NCBI GenBank assembly: GCA_047973085.1
Contig: JBKEBI010000035.1
Span: 1-38,084, forward strand
Direction: 5' to 3'
Length of the DNA stretch: 38,084 nt
DNA from: JBKEDG01 sp047973085
Lineage (GTDB): Bacteria; Bacillota_I; Bacilli_A; JBKEDG01
Part shown: one piece after another, positions 33,271 through 38,084 of the stretch
Layout of the letters: every line of letters begins with the position of its first letter
How positions within the stretch are numbered: position 1 is the first letter of the stretch
Notes under the pieces: generated by a model
Seen by the model: the letters and a program-made list of their open reading frames with translations, nothing else
What the model was told of the DNA's origin: nothing
The model's database searches: none
Position numbers and translations under genes: made by a program

Positions 33271-33355
33271 CTATTTAGTTTTATATATTGTAATATTATA
33301 ATGTATAATGAAAGTAAAATTGACCTATAAATATTTTTTGATATGTTGTAATTTT

Positions 33356-33383
33356 TTGAAATTATTATTTATTGTGCTAAAAT
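33356..33383 (+). promoter_or_regulatory. promoter of the flavin reductase-like gene
   Basis: TTGAAA (33356-33361), 16 bases, TAAAAT (33378-33383) with TGC directly before it as extension. The start follows 35 bases later after AGGAGG. Confidence 0.5.
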
Positions 33384-33418
33384 TGTAATAAGAAATATAT
33401 ATACTTTAGGAGGTAATT

Positions 33419-33955
33419 ATGAAAAAGATTGAAGTTTTTGATTATGCAAAAGAAATTTTGGAGGGAGTTAAAAATGGAGTTTTAGTTACGACTAAAACTA
33501 ATGAAAAAGTTAATACAATGTCAATTTCTTGGGGAAGCTTAGGAATTGAATGGAATAAGCCAATTTTTATTACTTTTGTTCGTGAAAACCGTTTTACTAA
33601 AAATCAATTAGAAGAACATGGTGAGTTTACTGTTAACATTCCTATCGGTGACTTTGATAAAAAAATTATTGGTTACGCTGGAACAAAGTCTGGGTTTGAT
33701 GTAGATAAGGTTAAAGAACTTGGTCTTACTTTAGTTGATGGTGTTTGTGTTGATGTGCCGAGTATTAAGGAACTACCCCTTACTCTTGAATGCAAGGTTA
33801 TTTATAAGCAAATGCAAGATAGTGATGAAATAACTGAAGAAAATAAGAAAGCTCATTACCCACAAGATGTGGATAGTAGTCATTACGCTGCGAATATGGA
33901 TTATCATATTGCATATTATGGTGAAATTGTTAATGCATATATTATTGAAAAATAA
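33419..33955 (+). CDS. flavin reductase-like FMN-binding protein
   Basis: 178 residues of a single FMN-binding split barrel. The pattern VLVTTKTNEKVNTMSISWGSLG (split near 20-40) followed by PIFITFVRENRFT (about 46-58) and GEFTVNIP (about 66-73) is that of the flavin-reductase-like family, in which FMN sits against the S/T-rich strands. Members either reduce free flavin or carry flavin for another redox reaction; which is unclear. AGGAGG precedes the ATG. It begins a run of four plus-strand genes (with a methyltransferase, a nitroreductase and thioredoxin) with a redox theme. Confidence 0.82.
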   Translation: MKKIEVFDYAKEILEGVKNGVLVTTKTNEKVNTMSISWGSLGIEWNKPIFITFVRENRFTKNQLEEHGEFTVNIPIGDFDKKIIGYAGTKSGFDVDKVKELGLTLVDGVCVDVPSIKELPLTLECKVIYKQMQDSDEITEENKKAHYPQDVDSSHYAANMDYHIAYYGEIVNAYIIEK

Positions 33956-33979
33956 ATTATATGTTATGGAGGGGTAGTT

Positions 33980-34594
33980 ATGAAAGATGATTTTGCAAAA
34001 CATGCTAATAAATGGGATACAGAACAAAGAATTAGTAGGTCAAAAGAGTTTTCTGAGATTATAAAAAGCTTTTTACATGATAAAAAATATAGTTCTGCTA
34101 TGGAGTTTGGTGCTGGAACAGGTCTAATTAGTTTTAATATGTTAGATATTTTTGATAAGATTGTTTTAGTTGATGTTTCTGAGGCAATGCTTGCAGTTGC
34201 AGATGAAAAAATAAAGTTAAATAATATTTCTTCTGTAAAAACTATGAATATTGATTTAAGTACAAATAGTATAGAAGAAAAGTTTGATGTCATATATACT
34301 TCACTTGCAATGCACCATGTTGAAGATTATAAGTGTATGATAAAAGCATTAAAAGATCACTTAAAAGCTGGTGGAGTGTTTATTATAATTGATTTAGAGG
34401 ATAAAAATACTTTATTTCATAAAAATAAAGATATTGATAAAGAACATAGTAAAGATCATTTTGATGGTTTTAATCAAGAAATTTTATATGATTATTTTGA
34501 TGAAATTGGTTTTAAAAATATTGTTGGTGAAAATAAAAGTGTTAAATCTGAAGTGGGTGAAATTTCGCTTTTGTGTATGAGCGCAGTTAATTAA
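33980..34594 (+). CDS. class I SAM-dependent methyltransferase
   Basis: 204 residues. Motif I is MEFGAGTGLISF (about 41-52), motif II VLVDVSEAML (about 62-71), the post-II acidic IDLS, motif IV YTSLAMHHV (about 110-118), and LKAGGVFIIIDLE (about 131-143). This is the small-molecule or protein Methyltransf_11/25 type. The substrate cannot be told. GGAGGGG precedes the ATG. Lies 24 bases after the flavin reductase-like gene. Confidence 0.85.
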   Translation: MKDDFAKHANKWDTEQRISRSKEFSEIIKSFLHDKKYSSAMEFGAGTGLISFNMLDIFDKIVLVDVSEAMLAVADEKIKLNNISSVKTMNIDLSTNSIEEKFDVIYTSLAMHHVEDYKCMIKALKDHLKAGGVFIIIDLEDKNTLFHKNKDIDKEHSKDHFDGFNQEILYDYFDEIGFKNIVGENKSVKSEVGEISLLCMSAVN

Positions 34595-34616
34595 AATTAT
34601 TTGTTAGGAGAAATTT

Positions 34617-35117
34617 ATGAATACAATTAATATAAGAAGAAGTATTAGAAGTTTTAATGGAGTTGAAGTTGAGGATGAAAAGGTTTTGGAATTGTTAAAA
34701 GCAGGAATGCAAGCACCATCTGCTATGAATCAACAGCCTTGGGAGTTTGTTGTTGTAAGAGATAAAAATGTTAGAGAAAAGCTTTCTGAAATTAGTCCAT
34801 ATGCTAAACCAATTGTTCTAGGAAGTGTGGTAATTGTTCTTACGATTAATAATAATAATGTAAAGGTAGTTGGAAAACAAGATCAGGATATGGGTGCTTG
34901 TACTCAAAATATTTTACTTGAGGCTGTAGAACAAGGTTTAGCAGCAGTTTGGATAGGTGTTAAGCCCGATGTTGAACGTATGAATATAATTAGTGATGTT
35001 TTGTCTTTACCAGATAATATTGAACCTTTTGCTATTATTGCAGTTGGATATTCTGATGTGGAAAATAAATTTATTGATCGTTTTGATAAAGAGAAAATAC
35101 ATTTTGATAAATATTAA
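34617..35117 (+). CDS. nitroreductase family protein
   Basis: 166 residues, FMN-dependent NAD(P)H oxidoreductase fold. The N-terminal INIRRSIRSF (4-13), with the R-R-S-I/V-R FMN-phosphate contacts, is followed by GMQAPSAMNQQPWEFVVV (about 30-47). GACTQNILLEAVEQGLAAVWIG (split near 92-113) is the second flavin region. It is shorter than the 190-220-residue enzymes. Substrate is unknown. TAGGAG precedes the ATG, 22 bases after the methyltransferase gene. Confidence 0.9.
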   Translation: MNTINIRRSIRSFNGVEVEDEKVLELLKAGMQAPSAMNQQPWEFVVVRDKNVREKLSEISPYAKPIVLGSVVIVLTINNNNVKVVGKQDQDMGACTQNILLEAVEQGLAAVWIGVKPDVERMNIISDVLSLPDNIEPFAIIAVGYSDVENKFIDRFDKEKIHFDKY

Positions 35118-35277
35118 AATGTTGCAAAAAATAATATAAAGTTTGGCTATCTAATGTTATAACTAATAAATTTTATAGTATGAAAAGAAGCTGTTAAATT
35201 TATAATTTTGGGTAAATTTGTAGTCATTTATAATTAAATATGATAGAATATAATTAGATGAAACAGGAGGTGTTATG
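35118..35277 (+). promoter_or_regulatory. upstream region of thioredoxin with candidate -10 sites
   Basis: TGATAGAAT (35241-35249) and the overlapping TATAAT (35249-35254) are possible -10 elements 24-30 bases before trxA; no good -35 is visible and no terminator for the nitroreductase gene is seen. Confidence 0.4.
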
Positions 35278-35586
35278 ATGGCTAAAGTTATTACAGCTGA
35301 TGAATTTGCTGCAATGGATAATTCTAAATCTATTTTAATTGATTTTTATGCAGAGTGGTGTGGACCATGTCAACAATTAGGACCTATTTTAGATGAAGTA
35401 AGTGGAGAAGTAGATGTTCCTATTTATAAAATTAATGTTGATGATCCAAGTTCAAAAAAGCTTGCAATGCAAAATAAAGTTATGTCGATTCCTACAATGG
35501 TAATGTTTAAAAATGGAGAAGCTACTGCTACTACAGGTTTTTTAGGAAAAGATGATTTAATTAAATTTATTAACAATAATAAATAA
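35278..35586 (+). CDS. trxA: thioredoxin
   Basis: Small dithiol-disulfide oxidoreductase of the cytoplasm. 102 residues from the second of two tandem ATGs, which is seven bases after AGGAGG; the first is only four bases away. The active site is AEWCGPCQQLGPIL (about 27-40), cis-Pro is in SIPTMVMF (about 71-78), and the C-terminal helix ends at NNNK. All key residues are present. In B. subtilis trxA follows the mutSB neighbourhood; here it is 11 kb away, next to a nitroreductase. Confidence 0.95.
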   Translation: MAKVITADEFAAMDNSKSILIDFYAEWCGPCQQLGPILDEVSGEVDVPIYKINVDDPSSKKLAMQNKVMSIPTMVMFKNGEATATTGFLGKDDLIKFINNNK

Positions 35587-35599
35587 GACTTTGATTAGG

Positions 35600-35820
35600 A
35601 AAGTAATAAGTTAAGTGATTTATAGAAAGTCAATGATGATGGAAATTTGACAATTACTATTTATGAAATAACGCCTATGAGTTAATAGAAGAAAACAGAA
35701 TGTGATTAGAACTATTCGTTATCCGCGTTAAGGAGTTGAGAGTGTACTTTTGTACAAATTAAGGTGGTACCGCGAATAATTTCGTCCTTATATATTATTT
35801 TATATATGGACGTTTTTTTT
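35600..35820 (+). ncRNA. T-box leader of asnS
   Basis: The T-box itself is AAGGTGGTACCGCG (35761-35774). Stem III is TGTAC-TTTT-GTACA (35743-35756), preceded by the linker CGTTATCCGCGTTAAGGAG. The terminator pairs CGTCC (35783-35787) with GGACG (35808-35812), with TATATA/TATATA inside, and ends in eight T. GAAAACAG (35691-35698) in the specifier-loop region offers the Asn codon AAC (35694-35696), which fits the downstream gene; ATAACG (35669-35674) is an alternative. Uncharged tRNA-Asn should bind and allow readthrough into asnS. The 5' boundary is approximate. Confidence 0.9.
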
Positions 35821-35831
35821 AGGAGGAAAAG

Positions 35832-37217
35832 ATGGATTTAAGAGATTTAACAAGAGAATATGAAAGTTTAGTAGGACAGGTCATAGAAGTTTCTGGTTGG
35901 ATTAGAAACAATCGTGATCAAAAAGAGTTTGGATTTATTGAATTGTTTGATGGGACAGCTTTTGGATCAATTCAAGTCGTTTATGCAGAAGAAAATCTTT
36001 CAAATTTTAGTGATGTAAGTAGGTTTCGTGTAGGTAGTGCTCTTGAAATAAAGGGAGAAGTAATTATAACTCCAAATGCCAAACAACCATTTGAAATTAA
36101 AGCTGTTGAAGTTATACTTTGTGCTGATTCAGATGAAGATTATCCAATTCAACCAAAGCGTCATAGTAGAGAATTCTTGCGTGAAAAAGCACATTTAAGA
36201 GCTCGTACTCAATTATTCAATACAGTTTTTCGTGTTAGAAATGAGTTGACAATTGCTGTGCATAAGCATTTTCAGGATAATGGATTTATCAATTGTCCAG
36301 CACCAATTATTACTAAAAGTGATGCAGAAGGTGCAGGAGAAATGTTTGGTGTAAGTGTTCTTGACCCTAAAACTTTACCTATAGACGATAAAGGTGAGGT
36401 GGACTATAGTAAAGACTTTTTTGCTGGTAGAAGTAATTTAACTGTTACAGGACAACTTGAAGCTGAAGTTTATGCTCTTTCTTTCAAAAAAACATATACA
36501 TTTGGGCCAACTTTTAGAGCAGAAAATTCTAATACAAGTAAGCATGCTGCAGAGTTTTGGATGATAGAACCTGAAATGGCATTTGCTGATAATGAAGAAA
36601 ACATGCGTGTTGCAGAAGCATTTGTTAAAGGGGTTATTAGCCATGTTCTTGATAAATGTCAAAAAGAATTAGAGTGGTTGGATAATTTTGTTGAAAAAGG
36701 TTTAGTTCAAAAATTAAGAGATGTTGTTGAGAAAGATTTCTTAAGAATCACGTATACACAGGCTCAAGAAATTTTAGAAAATGCTAAAGTTGACTTTGAA
36801 TTTCCAGTAGGTTGGGGAAATGATCTTGCTAGCGAACATGAAAGATATTTAACAGATGAGCACTTTAATGCTCCAGTATTTGTTACAGATTGGCCTAAAG
36901 ATATGAAAGCATTTTATATGAGATTAAATCCAGATGGTAAAACAGTAGCAGGGATGGATTTACTTGTGCCACGAGTAGGAGAGTTAATTGGAGGAAGTCA
37001 ACGTGAAGAACGTTACGATCATTTAGTTGCTCGTATGGAAGAAATGAATATTCCTAAGGAAGATTTATGGTGGTATTTAGATTTAAGAAAATATGGAGGA
37101 TGCTATCATTCAGGATTTGGACTTGGGTTTGAGCGACTTGTAATGTATGTTACAGGTATTGAGAATATTAGAGATGCTCATCCTTTCCCAAGAACACCTA
37201 GAAATTGCGAATTTTAA
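35832..37217 (+). CDS. asnS: asparaginyl-tRNA synthetase
   Basis: Charges tRNA-Asn. 461 residues, class IIb. An OB-fold anticodon domain (about 15-105) opens with VIEVSGWIRNNRDQK and FIELFDGTAFGSIQVV. The catalytic core has motif 2 as TFGPTFRAENSNTSKHAAEF (about 219-238) and motif 3 as GFGLGFERLVMYVTGIENI (about 429-447), with the ending DAHPFPRTP typical of AsnRS rather than AspRS. The ribosome site is TAGGAGG. Controlled by the T-box leader. Having asnS suggests direct charging of tRNA-Asn; GatCAB is not in the window. Confidence 0.97.
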   Translation: MDLRDLTREYESLVGQVIEVSGWIRNNRDQKEFGFIELFDGTAFGSIQVVYAEENLSNFSDVSRFRVGSALEIKGEVIITPNAKQPFEIKAVEVILCADSDEDYPIQPKRHSREFLREKAHLRARTQLFNTVFRVRNELTIAVHKHFQDNGFINCPAPIITKSDAEGAGEMFGVSVLDPKTLPIDDKGEVDYSKDFFAGRSNLTVTGQLEAEVYALSFKKTYTFGPTFRAENSNTSKHAAEFWMIEPEMAFADNEENMRVAEAFVKGVISHVLDKCQKELEWLDNFVEKGLVQKLRDVVEKDFLRITYTQAQEILENAKVDFEFPVGWGNDLASEHERYLTDEHFNAPVFVTDWPKDMKAFYMRLNPDGKTVAGMDLLVPRVGELIGGSQREERYDHLVARMEEMNIPKEDLWWYLDLRKYGGCYHSGFGLGFERLVMYVTGIENIRDAHPFPRTPRNCEF

Positions 37218-37218
37218 T

Positions 37219-37956
37219 ATGGAAAGAATACAAAAAGTTATAGCACACAGTGGTTTTTGTTCTCGAAGAAAAGCTGAAGAACTAATTAATTCTGGAAAGG
37301 TTTTTCTTAATGGTGAAAAAGTTGTAGGACAAGGAGTGAAAGTCGGTAAGTCTGATGTTATTACAGTTGAAGGGAAATTAATTGTAAGAGAAGACCCAGT
37401 TTATTATGTACTACATAAACCGAAAGGGTTTTTGTGTTCTACGGTTAGTGAGAATGGAAAACCTTGCGTACTAGATATTTTAGATGACGTTAGTGAACGA
37501 ATTTATCCAATTGGAAGACTTGATTTTAATACGAGTGGTTTATTACTTCTTACAAATGATGGAGAGTTTGCAAATCTAATGATGCATCCAAGCCATAAAA
37601 TAGCTAAAAAATATACTTTGAGGTGCCGAGGTAAGCTTAGTGGTCCTGATATTTTTAAGTTAGAAAATGGAGTTGAAATTGATGGGTATAAAACAAAGCG
37701 TGCTAAGGTTAAGGTAAAGAAGTATGATCGCATGAAAGATGATACACTTTTAGATATTACTATTTATGAAGGAAGAAACCAGCAAATTAGAAAGATGTTT
37801 TTAAATATAGGTCATGGAGTTAAACAACTAAAAAGAATTCAATACGGTAGTATGAATTTAGATGGTTTAGCAGTTGGGCAATACCGTAAAATAAAGATTC
37901 GTGAACTAAAAGAGTTAAATAATCTTGCTAAACTTGGAGATAATAAAAAGAAATAA
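37219..37956 (+). CDS. rluB: RluB/RsuA-family pseudouridine synthase
   Basis: Modifies uridine in rRNA. 245 residues from ATG 37219, two bases after the asnS stop; the frame is open further back, but only inside asnS. An S4 domain (1-60; IQKVIAHSGFCSRRKAEELI) precedes the catalytic domain. The catalytic Asp is in GRLDFNTSGLLLLTNDG (about 96-112), and the family features HPSHKIAKKY and GRNQQIRKMF (about 186-195) follow. The S4 domain and R-L-D-x-x-T/S-S-G-L-L mark RluB/RsuA; length and linkage favour RluB (position 2605 of 23S), but RluE/RsuA cannot be excluded. No ribosome site, so translation is probably coupled to asnS. Confidence 0.85.
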   Translation: MERIQKVIAHSGFCSRRKAEELINSGKVFLNGEKVVGQGVKVGKSDVITVEGKLIVREDPVYYVLHKPKGFLCSTVSENGKPCVLDILDDVSERIYPIGRLDFNTSGLLLLTNDGEFANLMMHPSHKIAKKYTLRCRGKLSGPDIFKLENGVEIDGYKTKRAKVKVKKYDRMKDDTLLDITIYEGRNQQIRKMFLNIGHGVKQLKRIQYGSMNLDGLAVGQYRKIKIRELKELNNLAKLGDNKKK

Positions 37957-37962
37957 TAATAA

Positions 37963-38010
37963 AAGATGAACTAGTATTCATCTCAGACTGTAGACAAAAA
38001 GTATTGCTAT
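37963..38010 (-). terminator. second copy of the 3' repeat element and terminator hairpin, minus strand
   Basis: On the minus strand TACTTTTTGTCTACAGTCTG (38004-37985) leads into the hairpin AGATGAA/TTCATCT (37983-37964) and then TTTTATTATT. The order, shared segment then stem then T-rich tail, repeats that of 102-146. It implies a minus-strand gene to the right of the window. The remaining bases to 38084 show an imperfect stem AAAAGCATTG/CAATACTTTT and nothing coding. Confidence 0.5.
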
Positions 38011-38084
38011 TTATCCTATGTGGATGAATTCCAATGCTTTTGTTATATTTATATGCATATTTCACTAATATTGCCTATATGCTC

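Noticed and set aside
37147..37218. Earlier start for the pseudouridine synthase inside asnS
   Set aside because: The S4 domain begins at ATG 37219 and the earlier codons overlap the conserved C-terminus of AsnRS.
1..38084. Defence system, prophage, CRISPR array or secretion cluster
   Set aside because: No spaced repeats, integrase, nuclease-helicase pairs or toxin-antitoxin genes were recognised; the window is mostly housekeeping genes.

Overview
The window is AT-rich bacterial chromosome with the gene content and control signals of a low-GC Gram-positive (Firmicutes, or a neighbouring lineage such as Erysipelotrichia or the free-living relatives of Mollicutes). Supporting signs are strong Shine-Dalgarno sites, many TTG/GTG starts, a T-box leader, a cobalamin riboswitch, a CIRCE-type operator, RNase HIII, MutS2, and the order tsaC-rpiB-upp-atp(Z)IBEFHAGDC-ywzB known from Bacillus subtilis. 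TGA is used as a stop codon (for example DUF2785 into proC, rnhC into ftn), so this is not a code-4 mycoplasma. No mobile element, tRNA, rRNA or CRISPR array was recognised.

Layout. (1) 1-5.7 kb: end of an unseen gene marked by a repeated terminator element; a membrane protein resembling an M28 peptidase that has lost its metal ligands (minus); DUF2785-proC (plus); and a minus-strand set of an inner-membrane degenerate GGDEF protein (N-terminus apparently frameshifted), a 57-residue one-TM protein and a processive GT2 synthase. (2) 5.7-9.1 kb: a B12 regulon on the minus strand: promoter, cobalamin riboswitch, terminator, btuF-btuC-btuD and a PduO-type adenosyltransferase. (3) 9.2-10.9 kb: a large uncharacterised membrane-anchored protein. 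(4) 10.9-19.7 kb: tsaC (minus), then rpiB, upp and the complete F1Fo ATP synthase operon, whose c subunit carries the residues of Na+-coupled rings. (5) 19.7-24.1 kb: rnhC, ftn, a CvpA-like gene and mutS2. (6) 24.4-29.2 kb: pirin, a ClpB without N-domain under a CIRCE-like operator, and the oligoendopeptidase pepF. (7) 29.6-32.1 kb: a ferredoxin-tailed aldo/keto reductase and a UvsE endonuclease fused to a DUF1722-like domain. (8) 32.3-38 kb: a tail-anchored protein of unknown function, a flavin reductase-like protein, a methyltransferase, a nitroreductase, thioredoxin, T-box-controlled asnS and an RluB-type pseudouridine synthase.

Most of the window is housekeeping. The least ordinary parts are the GGDEF/small-TM/GT2 synthase locus, the dead M28-like membrane protein, the UvsE-DUF1722 fusion, the CIRCE operator that doubles as a terminator in front of clpB, two gene-free stretches that end in intrinsic terminators, and a shared 3' element next to terminators at both ends of the window. 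All calls are from reading the sequence; no database search was run.
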